From Pseudomonas fluorescens (lineage in GTDB: Bacteria > Pseudomonadota > Gammaproteobacteria > Pseudomonadales > Pseudomonadaceae), in NCBI RefSeq assembly GCF_902497775.2, contig NZ_OZ024668.1:2007826-2071825 (forward strand): a DNA stretch of 64,000 bases, read 5' to 3'. Each line of letters starts with the position of its first letter. The first letter of the stretch is position 1. The notes beneath the pieces were generated by a model that searched no databases, was not told the origin of the DNA, and saw only the letters and a list, made by a program, of their open reading frames with translations. The translations under genes and the position numbers were made by a program. Below, piece after piece: positions 8,005-14,675 of this stretch.

Positions 8005-8646
8005 ATGAATGCATACGATTATTGGAGCATTCTGCAGGGGGCACTGGCGACGCTCAGTGTCTCCCTGGCCAGTATCGCCCTGGGTGTGCCATTGGGGCTG
8101 GCGCTGGCACTGGTGCGCTTGGGTAATGTGCCCGGTGCCCAGCGCCTGGTAGTTGTCTATGTCAGCGTCATCCGAGCGTGCCCGGCGGTGACGCTGATCC
8201 TGTTGATCTTCTTTGCCATGCCACAGCTAGGCATATCGCTGGACCCGGTTGCGGCGGGTATCCTCGCGCTGACCCTGTCGACGGCAGCATTCAACTGCGA
8301 GATCTGGCGTAGCGCCTTGCTGTCATTCGAGCGGCAGCAGTTCGATGCGGCGTTGGCGTTCGGCATGCCTCGGCGGTTGCGCCTGATGCGCATCGTCCTG
8401 CCCCAGGTGTTTCGCTCCAGCCTTCCAGGGCTGGTCAATGAAATGACCATGTTGGTCAAGTCCAGCCCGGCAATTGCGGTGATTGGCATCGTCGAGATCA
8501 CGCGTGCGGCCCAACGGGTCGGTTCCAGGACCTACGAGCCACTGCCGCCGTTCATTTTTGCTCTGGTGATCTACAGCGCGCTGGTCTATCTGTTGATTCT
8601 CTTGCAGCGCCGCCTGGAGCAGGACAGGAGGCATACGCATGGGTAA
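8005..8646 (+). CDS. ABC transporter permease, His/Glu/Gln/Arg type (1)
   Basis: This is a 213-residue inner-membrane protein with about five hydrophobic segments and the conserved amino-acid permease region YVSVIRACPAVTLILLIFFA. The EAA loop that docks the ATPase is AALAFGMPRRLRLMRIVLPQ. It begins 9 bases after the binding-protein stop without a strong ribosome site, so it is probably translated by coupling, and it overlaps the second permease by 8 bases. The paired permeases would form a heterodimeric channel. Confidence 0.88.
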   Translation: MNAYDYWSILQGALATLSVSLASIALGVPLGLALALVRLGNVPGAQRLVVVYVSVIRACPAVTLILLIFFAMPQLGISLDPVAAGILALTLSTAAFNCEIWRSALLSFERQQFDAALAFGMPRRLRLMRIVLPQVFRSSLPGLVNEMTMLVKSSPAIAVIGIVEITRAAQRVGSRTYEPLPPFIFALVIYSALVYLLILLQRRLEQDRRHTHG

Positions 8647-9298
8647 TGACCTGCTGATTGTCTTGGGGCAACTGCCTGCTATCGGGGCCGGCTTCCTCAA
8701 CACCCTGATTCTTGTAGCGGTCGCCGCGTGCGGCTCCCTGCTGGTAGGGGTCGGGCTGACACCTTTGCTGATGTCACCGCGCAAGGGGGTGTCACGCATG
8801 GTCGGCGCCTACTGTGAAGTCATGCGCTGTATACCCTTCCTGTTGTTCGTCTACCTGTTGTACTTCGGGTTGCCGTCCCTGGGTCTGCGCATGTCGAACT
8901 GGACCACCGGCTTGCTGGCCCTTGTTGTCTACAACTCGGCTTACATGGCTTTGCTATTGCAAGGGGTCTGGAAGGACCTGCCGCGGGAAAACATCGAAGC
9001 GGCTCGTGCGTTCGGTTACCACGGCTATGCCCTGGTGCGCCGGATTATCATGCCGCCGGTGCTGATGCGTGCGATCCCCTTGATGGGCAACCAATTGATC
9101 CAGATCGTCAAGGACAGCGCGTTCCTCACCGTTATCGCTGTATTGGAGTTGACCAGCGTAATGAACGCTATTCAATCCACTCACTTCATTCCCTTTGCCG
9201 CCTTTGCTACTGCAGTCTTTTTATATTGGTTGCTGTGCCTATGCATTGAAGTTGTCACCGGTTTATTGACCCGTTACGCCCAGGAGCGTCGCTCATGA
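8639..9298 (+). CDS. ABC transporter permease, His/Glu/Gln/Arg type (2)
   Basis: The start at ATG 8639 has a strong AGGAGG upstream, inside the end of the first permease gene. The 219-residue product has the same architecture: VMRCIPFLLFVYLLYFGLPS and an EAA loop ARAFGYHGYALVRRIIMPPV. It overlaps the ATPase gene by 4 bases (ATGA). It partners the first permease in one importer. Confidence 0.88.
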   Translation: MGNDLLIVLGQLPAIGAGFLNTLILVAVAACGSLLVGVGLTPLLMSPRKGVSRMVGAYCEVMRCIPFLLFVYLLYFGLPSLGLRMSNWTTGLLALVVYNSAYMALLLQGVWKDLPRENIEAARAFGYHGYALVRRIIMPPVLMRAIPLMGNQLIQIVKDSAFLTVIAVLELTSVMNAIQSTHFIPFAAFATAVFLYWLLCLCIEVVTGLLTRYAQERRS

Positions 9299-10107
9299 AT
9301 GTTGCCAACGAAAACCTCGTGGTTTACCCCGCCACCCGCGAACCGGCCAAAGTGCTGCAACTGCAGGGGATATCCAAGTGGTTTGGCGAGAACCAGGTGC
9401 TGCGTGACGTCTCGCTGGAGGTTGGCCGCGGTGAGGTGGTATGCCTGCTGGGGCCTTCCGGCTGTGGCAAGTCGACGTTGCTGCGCTGCAGCAACTGGCT
9501 GGAAGAGCCGGGGGCGGGGACGGTTCTGCTTAACGGCCAGCGCCTGGGGGTGCACAAGGGTGGGGTCAAGATGCGTGATTCGGAACTGGCCCGGTTGCGC
9601 TCGCGCGTCGGTATGGTTTTCCAGCACTTTGCGCTGTGGCCACACCTCACTGTGCTGGAAAATATCATGGAAGCCCCGGTGCACGTGCTCAAGCGTAACC
9701 GTGACGAGGTTCGCCTGGAGGCCATTGCATTACTCGACCGGGTGGGGCTGTCTGCCAAGGCCGACATGTTCCCGGCCCGCTTGTCCGGCGGCCAGAAGCA
9801 GCGTGTGGGCATTGCCCGGGCATTGGCGATGAAGCCGGATATCCTGTTATTCGACGAACCCACCAGCGCCTTGGACCCGATGCTGGTCGGGGAGGTGCTT
9901 GACGTCATGCGCGGGCTGGTCGCCGATGGCGCAACGATGGTCATCGTCACCCATGAAATGGAGTTTGCCCGTCAAGTAGCCAGTCGCATCGTATTCATGG
10001 ATGGCGGCAACATTGTCGAGACGGCGACACCTGCCACGTTTTTCTCCTCCCCGAGTACTGCACGAGCGCAGCAGTTTTTGGCGCGCTTCATTCAAGCAGG
10101 CAGGTGA
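9295..10107 (+). CDS. ABC transporter ATP-binding protein, amino-acid type
   Basis: ATG 9295 follows CAGGAG. The 270-residue product has Walker A GPSGCGKSTLL, the Q-loop, signature LSGGQKQRVGIARAL, Walker B DILLFDEPTSALDP and switch histidine VTHEM. It belongs to the GlnQ/HisP branch that energises polar amino-acid importers. It is the last gene of the importer operon; the MarR gene converges on it with about 50 bp between them. Confidence 0.92.
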   Translation: MNVANENLVVYPATREPAKVLQLQGISKWFGENQVLRDVSLEVGRGEVVCLLGPSGCGKSTLLRCSNWLEEPGAGTVLLNGQRLGVHKGGVKMRDSELARLRSRVGMVFQHFALWPHLTVLENIMEAPVHVLKRNRDEVRLEAIALLDRVGLSAKADMFPARLSGGQKQRVGIARALAMKPDILLFDEPTSALDPMLVGEVLDVMRGLVADGATMVIVTHEMEFARQVASRIVFMDGGNIVETATPATFFSSPSTARAQQFLARFIQAGR

Positions 10108-10158
10108 GCCTGCGGGCTGCCTGCAGGGCTGGGCTCAACTCCGGTCCATGCCAGGCAG

Positions 10159-10677
10159 TCACTGGGGCTCTCTGTCCAGGCGAAACGGCGCGCTGCCCAA
10201 GTCGTTGTTGGCCTCGACCAGTTTGATCAGATGCAATAGAAACTGCTCGCGATGCTCTGGGGGGATGCCTTCTATTGTCCGCTCGTGTGCTCTTTGCACA
10301 CTGACATCCATCTTCTTCAGCAGGTAAAGCCCCTTTCTGCTGAGCTTAACCAACTTGACCCGGCGATCTCGGGTGCTTTGTCGCCGCTGAAGCAGTTCGC
10401 GTGCCTCGAGTCGGGGGATGACCTCGGCGACACTGGTACGCTCCAGGCCAATCTCCTGGGCCAGTGTGTTCTGGTCCATCTCGCCGTGCGTGCCCAGCGC
10501 GGTCATCAGGCTGTATTGAACCGGCGTGATGTTGTACTCCCGGGTTTCATCAAGAAACAAGCCGCAGTGAATCTGGTGGAGACGACGGATCAAGAATCCA
10601 GGTCGCCCCAGCAATGCCGAGCGCTGGATTGCTTCTTGAAGTTCGACCTGAATTGCATCGAGTTGTGTTTGGTTCAT
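10159..10677 (-). CDS. MarR family transcriptional regulator
   Basis: The start chosen is ATG 10677 (MNQTQLDAIQVELQEAIQRS), 172 residues; an earlier ATG at 10728 is possible, and neither has a strong ribosome site. The winged-helix domain is typical of MarR: YNITPVQYSLMTALGTHGEM, LAQEIGLERTSVAEVIPRLE, then the wing RRQSTRDRRVKLVKLSRKG. MarR proteins usually repress nearby operons and release DNA on binding a small phenolic or anionic ligand. It sits between the importer and the Rieske operon, so it is the best local candidate for reading the palindromes around it, but its own start is about 195 bp from the nearest copy. Confidence 0.85.
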   Translation of the reverse strand: MNQTQLDAIQVELQEAIQRSALLGRPGFLIRRLHQIHCGLFLDETREYNITPVQYSLMTALGTHGEMDQNTLAQEIGLERTSVAEVIPRLEARELLQRRQSTRDRRVKLVKLSRKGLYLLKKMDVSVQRAHERTIEGIPPEHREQFLLHLIKLVEANNDLGSAPFRLDREPQ

Positions 10678-10750
10678 GGCAGTGCTGTCACTTTTTTGAA
10701 GATAGGGCAGTGGGGAGAAATACCGCATCGATAATAACAGTTGCCCTGCA

Positions 10751-10767
10751 TGGCACCCACGGTGCCA
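10751..10767. promoter_or_regulatory. 17-bp palindrome, candidate activator or repressor site
   Basis: TGGCACC and GGTGCCA flank CAC in perfect symmetry. It is about 285 bp upstream of the sigma-54 type promoter, a workable distance for an enhancer-binding protein, and about 75 bp upstream of the MarR start. The GCAC/GTGC arms recall the NtrC site, but the spacer between them is 5 bp instead of the usual 7, so assignment to NtrC is weak. Confidence 0.4.
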
Positions 10768-10871
10768 GCTATTGCAACGGGTGCGAGTTCGGTGCACAAA
10801 ACGTACCTGAATGGCGGTTTGGCTGTTCCCGTGCGATGGCCATCAATTTAGCACGTACCTCGCCCCGTTGA

Positions 10872-10883
10872 GGGGCATGCCAC
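10872..10883. promoter_or_regulatory. Palindromic element, distal copy (Rieske operon)
   Basis: GGGGCATGCCAC differs from the perfect palindrome GTGGCATGCCAC at one base. Its centre is 163 bp upstream of the promoter-proximal copy at 11035. It has no GC at the -12 position, so by itself it would not be a sigma-54 promoter. Confidence 0.5.
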
Positions 10884-11034
10884 GGGTTTATGCATCAGAA
10901 TGTTGCTCGAGGCTAGGGATGCGCACAAAGGCGTCTGTTGCATTCACGAAAAAGACCCTATCGTCACCCTGGTCGGTGCCAGTCATGCCGACTATAGCCA
11001 ATAAAACAGGATGAAATATATTTTTTAAATAAGT

Positions 11035-11054
11035 GTGGCATGCCACTTGCTTTG
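11035..11054 (+). promoter_or_regulatory. Sigma-54 type -24/-12 promoter overlapping a palindrome (Rieske operon)
   Basis: The same 20 bases as at 7066-7085, with GG (11037-11038) and GC (11049-11050) 10 bp apart. The A/T-rich run immediately upstream is typical of such promoters. Predicted start of transcription is near 11062, giving a leader of about 50 bases before ATG 11115. Confidence 0.75.
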
Positions 11055-11114
11055 GCTTGATGGAGACGATTGAGCTCGTGTTCGAGCCAACATGATGCAA
11101 GAGGAATAAGACCC

Positions 11115-12155
11115 ATGAATTGCAGAGATCACCTGAACCAGTTGGACCAGCCCCTGGCACCAGCGCTGTTGAACGATTGGCATGTTGTGGCCAGCAGCGA
11201 GGAAGTCGTGGAGGGCAAACTGACGCCGGCGACCTTGTTCGGCCGCGATCTGGTGATCTGGCGCGATTCCAAAGGCCAGGCTTATGTCTGGGAAGACCTG
11301 TGCATTCACCGTGGTGCTCGGCTGTCCAAAGGTTTTATCGTCAGTGACAAGGTGGTCTGCCCCTACCATGGTTGGAACTACGACAGTACAGCCCAGTGCA
11401 CGCTAATGCCGGCCTCCCCTGGGGAAACGCCGATGAAGAAGGCCAAGGCCATCCCTCACCATGTGAAGGAGGTCTATGGCTTGCTGTGGACGTGCATCGG
11501 CGAGCCCGCTTATGACACCCCCACATTCCCTGAGTGGGAAGATGCCAGCTACAAGAAGGTGGTGTGCGGCCCGTACGTGTTCAAGTCGGGCTATCGTGCG
11601 CTGGAAAACTTCATCGACCCGACCCACTTCCCATTCGTACACGCCGGGGTCAATGGTCTTATGGACAACCCCGATCCCATCGGCGCTTACGAGGTCTGGG
11701 AGGAGGACGGCGTCCTTGCATCGTCGGAGATCCGAGTCACTCAACCCTACGGCGACCCGCGCGAAGTGCCGGTTATCGCCTACTACGCCTATAAGTTGCT
11801 GCGCCCGGGCGTCGCCTACTTCAAGAAGCGCCTGGTGATCTCCGATCCGGAACGCGCCCACCTGGGCAACGAGGCCGATCGGTTCTGTACCTTCTTCACC
11901 ATGCAGCAGGTCAGCGAGACCGAAAGCATCGTGCGCATCTGCTGCGCCATGAACTTTGAACCACAGCCGTCGGATGCGGACGTGCGTCGCCGGCAGGATC
12001 TGGTGTATGCCCAGGATGCCGCGATTGTCGACACCCAGCGCCCTGAGCGCATACCGACCGACCTGCGCCAGGAACTGCATCACCGCACTGATTTGCTGGG
12101 GATGAAGTACCGTGCCTGGCTGCACAAAATGGGTGTCAACTATGGCACTCTCTGA
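11115..12155 (+). CDS. Rieske 2Fe-2S non-heme iron oxygenase, VanA/HpxD-like
   Basis: Start ATG 11115 has GAGGAA upstream; 346 residues. The Rieske centre is C63-x-H65 and C82-x2-H85 (CIHRGA...CPYHGWNY). The mononuclear iron site is ENFIDPTHFPFVH, with D168, H171 and H176. Length and layout match single-component-type oxygenases such as vanillate demethylase VanA and the hypoxanthine oxidase HpxD, which pair with a separate reductase, here encoded by the overlapping next gene. The downstream amidohydrolase, HpxZ, HpxY and HpxW homologs favour a nitrogen heterocycle as substrate over an aromatic ether, but the substrate is not determined by sequence. Confidence 0.88.
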   Translation: MNCRDHLNQLDQPLAPALLNDWHVVASSEEVVEGKLTPATLFGRDLVIWRDSKGQAYVWEDLCIHRGARLSKGFIVSDKVVCPYHGWNYDSTAQCTLMPASPGETPMKKAKAIPHHVKEVYGLLWTCIGEPAYDTPTFPEWEDASYKKVVCGPYVFKSGYRALENFIDPTHFPFVHAGVNGLMDNPDPIGAYEVWEEDGVLASSEIRVTQPYGDPREVPVIAYYAYKLLRPGVAYFKKRLVISDPERAHLGNEADRFCTFFTMQQVSETESIVRICCAMNFEPQPSDADVRRRQDLVYAQDAAIVDTQRPERIPTDLRQELHHRTDLLGMKYRAWLHKMGVNYGTL

Positions 12156-13107
12156 GGTTGTGCCGCCGCGCCTATCCATGCGACTGACCGGTATGCGTTA
12201 CGGGGCAGAGGATATTGTGCTGTTCGAACTGCAACCGGTAGAGGGTGAAGTACTGCCGGCGGTGGCTGCCGGCTCGCACCTTGACCTGTTCCTGCCGACA
12301 GGCCTGGTACGTCAGTACTCGCTTTTGACGCCTCTGTGCAATGAGCGCGAATACGTGATTGCGGTCAAGCGCGACGAACTGAGCCGTGGCGGTTCGCGCT
12401 GGCTGCACGACGGTGCCCGGATCGGGCAACTGTTGGACGTGAGCGTGCCGCGCAACCTGTTTGCCGTGCAAGCAGGGGACGGCCCGGTGCTACTGCTCGC
12501 CGGCGGCATAGGCATCACTCCGATCTACTCGATGCTTGAACAATTACGAGGCAACGGGCGTCAGGTGCATCTGCATTACTGGTGCCGTTCACCTCAGCAT
12601 GCGTTGTTCGCCAAGGCGTTGGAGCATAGCAGCGATGTGACCCTGCATTATTCCAAGGTGCCGGGCGCGCCTGCGCAAAGACTGGACCGGCTAGTCGACG
12701 GGGTTACCCAGGCGACGGACATTTATTGCTGCGGGCCCCAGCGCATGATCGCTGAACTCGATGCCTTGCCCTTTGCGCATGGGCGTCAGCGTGTCCATGT
12801 CGAACGATTTCATGCAGCTCCTGCACCGGCGATCTCGACGGATACCTTTACGGTTGTGTTGGCACGCTCAGGGCGTGAAGTCGAGGTGCCTGCCGGTGAA
12901 ACGATCCTGCAGGCGTTGCTGAATGCTGGGGAGGATGTGATGTACTCGTGCGAGCAGGGGATATGCGGTGCTTGTGAGGTCAGGGTCGTCGGCGGAACGC
13001 CAAGACACTGTGACAGTGTGCTGTCGGCCGAAGAGCATGAGCGGCGTGGCACCATGATTATCTGCTGCTCCAGCAGCGCGTCGAATCGGCTGGTGCTGGA
13101 TATTTAA
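12142..13107 (+). CDS. Ferredoxin reductase, phthalate dioxygenase reductase family (VanB/HpxE-like)
   Basis: The start at ATG 12142 (MALSEVVPPRLSM) overlaps the oxygenase stop by 14 bases; the ATG at 12112 lies deeper in that gene. The 321-residue protein has a flavin-binding barrel (LVRQYSLLTP), an NAD-binding domain (LLLAGGIGITPIYSMLEQL, IYCCGPQRM) and a C-terminal plant-type 2Fe-2S domain, CEQGICGACEVRVV, with its last cysteine in IICC. This order (FMN, NAD, 2Fe-2S) is that of the PDR family, which passes electrons from NADH to Rieske oxygenases. Translational coupling supports it as the dedicated partner of the upstream oxygenase. Confidence 0.88.
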   Translation: MALSEVVPPRLSMRLTGMRYGAEDIVLFELQPVEGEVLPAVAAGSHLDLFLPTGLVRQYSLLTPLCNEREYVIAVKRDELSRGGSRWLHDGARIGQLLDVSVPRNLFAVQAGDGPVLLLAGGIGITPIYSMLEQLRGNGRQVHLHYWCRSPQHALFAKALEHSSDVTLHYSKVPGAPAQRLDRLVDGVTQATDIYCCGPQRMIAELDALPFAHGRQRVHVERFHAAPAPAISTDTFTVVLARSGREVEVPAGETILQALLNAGEDVMYSCEQGICGACEVRVVGGTPRHCDSVLSAEEHERRGTMIICCSSSASNRLVLDI

Positions 13108-13135
13108 GCGTTCGGGTTATCACGCCACGTCAATG

Positions 13136-13166
13136 CGGGCCACTTTCGGGTGGCCCGTTTCTTTTT
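13136..13166 (+). terminator. Terminator after Rieske/reductase operon
   Basis: Arms CGGGCCAC and GTGGCCCG (loop TTTCGG) are followed by TTTCTTTTT. The hairpin lies 29 bases after the reductase stop and separates it from the amidohydrolase operon, which has its own promoter element. Confidence 0.85.
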
Positions 13167-13268
13167 ATCCAGGCATAAGAATTTACGGGGTATACCCCTT
13201 AATGAGGCACGACGCTTTCATTCAGGGCGGTCGTCAAGGCCATGGATTACTGGGCGAGTCATATATAG

Positions 13269-13280
13269 ATGGCATACCAC
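13269..13280. promoter_or_regulatory. Palindromic element, distal copy (amidohydrolase operon)
   Basis: ATGGCATACCAC matches the cluster consensus RTGGYATRCCAC. Its centre is 83 bp upstream of the proximal copy. The base pair at the -12 position is AC, not GC. It lies in very A/T-rich DNA (13250-13380). Confidence 0.5.
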
Positions 13281-13351
13281 ATACGTATATGTACTTAAAT
13301 ATAGAGTTAAAACAATAAGATAGATTGTTTTAAAGGGTCTGTAGTTTGTAG

Positions 13352-13372
13352 ATGGCATGCAATATGCCTTTG
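13352..13372 (+). promoter_or_regulatory. Sigma-54 type -24/-12 promoter (amidohydrolase operon)
   Basis: ATGGCATGCAATATGCCTTT followed by G: GG at 13354-13355 and GC at 13366-13367 are 10 bp apart. It aligns with the two 20-bp promoters at 7066 and 11035 (ATGGCATGC...GC.TTTG) but the right half of the palindrome is lost. The predicted start, about 13379, leaves a short leader before the ATG at 13407. Confidence 0.6.
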
Positions 13373-13406
13373 TCTATTTACAATCATCTACATGCTGAAG
13401 ACCACT

Positions 13407-14672
13407 ATGAAAAAGATCCTTTTACACGGCGGGCGCGTCATTGATCCAGCCAACAACATTGATGCCGTCAACGACGTCCTGGTCGAAGGCTCGCGCATTG
13501 CCGCTGTCGGCCAGTTGCGCTTTACCGATGCGGCAGCAGGGGCCGAATTGATCGACTGCAGCGGTAAGTTGGTATTGCCTGGGCTGATAGATACGCACAG
13601 TCATGTCTACCAGTACGTTTCGGGTCGCTTCGGCCTGAACGCGGACATGTGCGGTGTCCACTCCGGCGTCACCACTCTGGTCGACCAAGGTGGTGCTAGC
13701 TGCATGACGTTGCCTGGTTTTCGAAAATTCATTGTTGAGTCTTCGCACAGCCGTGTGCTTTCGTTTCTGTCGGCGTATCTGGTCGGTGGCCTGGAAGGGC
13801 ATTTCTATGCCGAGCTGTATCGTCCGGAATGCGCCGACGTTGCTGCTACGGTGAAGGCGGCGCTGGCCAATAGGGATATCGTCAAGGGCATCAAGGCCCA
13901 CGCCGAGCTGGGAGGCTTTGCGCGCTGGGGGGCGGACGTGATGAAAAAAGCCGCGCAGATCGGCGAGCAGACCGAACTGCCGGTATATATCCACTTTGGC
14001 CAGTTGTGGCCGATGCCGGAGGAGGGCGGGCGAGAAGTCGACCCTGATGATATTTTCCCGCAGGTATTGGGGCTGTTGAAGGCCGGCGATGTGCTCGCCC
14101 ACCCGTTCAGCCGCCACCCCGGCGGGTTCGTCGCGCAGAGTGGTGAAGTTCACGGGCTGGTCGCCGACGCAATGCAGCGCGGGCTCAGAGTCGATGTGGG
14201 TCACGGTTCCCACTTCAGCTACAAGATGGCGGCCAGGGTGCTTGCGGCGGGTATCATTCCCGACACCCTGGGTTCGGACATGCATGGCTACAACACCGAA
14301 GTACCACCACCGGCTGGTACTCCGGATGAGCATCCTGACGAAGAACACCTCTTCAACGGCACCTCGCGCTTTAGCTTGGTATCGGCAATGGTGAGCATGA
14401 TGGCGCTTGGTCTGCGGCTGGAGCAAGTGGTGCCCATGGTGACCACCCACGCAGCGCGCCTGCTAGGCATGAGCGATGAACTGGGCACTCTAGGCGTTGG
14501 TCGGGAAGCGGATATCACCGTACTCTGCGACACTTGCGGCAAGTGGCTGCTGCGCGATAACGAGCGCACTGAAGTGATTGCCGAGCGCATGCTGCAACCG
14601 GTCTTCTGTCTGCGCGCTGGCCAGCGCTTCGACGCCACGGCGGCTATCCTGCCCGTGCCTGAGGTCGCTTGA
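13407..14672 (+). CDS. Amidohydrolase/deacetylase family metallohydrolase (cyclic amidohydrolase-like)
   Basis: ATG 13407 (MKKILLHGGRVIDPANNID) is preferred over ATG 13392 because the typical strand-1 motif begins there; 421 residues. Metal ligands are visible: DTHSH (H64, H66), a candidate carboxylated lysine in KGIKAHAELG, histidines in YIHFG and VLAHPF, and the catalytic aspartate in GSDMHG. The style (DIFPQVLGLLKAGDVLAHPF) is that of the EF_0837-like branch, related to dihydroorotase and D-aminoacylase. Such enzymes open cyclic amides or remove acyl groups. With a Rieske oxygenase upstream, opening of an oxidised ring is a reasonable guess. It heads an operon of four tightly packed genes. 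Confidence 0.82.
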   Translation: MKKILLHGGRVIDPANNIDAVNDVLVEGSRIAAVGQLRFTDAAAGAELIDCSGKLVLPGLIDTHSHVYQYVSGRFGLNADMCGVHSGVTTLVDQGGASCMTLPGFRKFIVESSHSRVLSFLSAYLVGGLEGHFYAELYRPECADVAATVKAALANRDIVKGIKAHAELGGFARWGADVMKKAAQIGEQTELPVYIHFGQLWPMPEEGGREVDPDDIFPQVLGLLKAGDVLAHPFSRHPGGFVAQSGEVHGLVADAMQRGLRVDVGHGSHFSYKMAARVLAAGIIPDTLGSDMHGYNTEVPPPAGTPDEHPDEEHLFNGTSRFSLVSAMVSMMALGLRLEQVVPMVTTHAARLLGMSDELGTLGVGREADITVLCDTCGKWLLRDNERTEVIAERMLQPVFCLRAGQRFDATAAILPVPEVA

Positions 14673-14675
14673 CCG

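Larger units (their letters stand above)
10678..11114. other. Divergent control region MarR / Rieske oxygenase (437 bp)
   Basis: No gene seen. It contains a 17-bp palindrome (10751-10767), two copies of the cluster palindrome (10872-10883, 11035-11046), a sigma-54 type promoter (11035-11054) and, just upstream of that, an A/T-rich run (about 11000-11032) of the sort that bends or binds IHF. Confidence 0.6.

Noticed and set aside
13187..13198. GGGGTATACCCC palindrome after the Rieske operon terminator
   Set aside because: Perfect but isolated; it does not match the cluster palindrome closely and has no partner, so no role is assigned.
13133..13318. 61-codon frame between the reductase and amidohydrolase genes
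   Set aside because: It spans the terminator and control elements, has no ribosome site and no protein-like composition.
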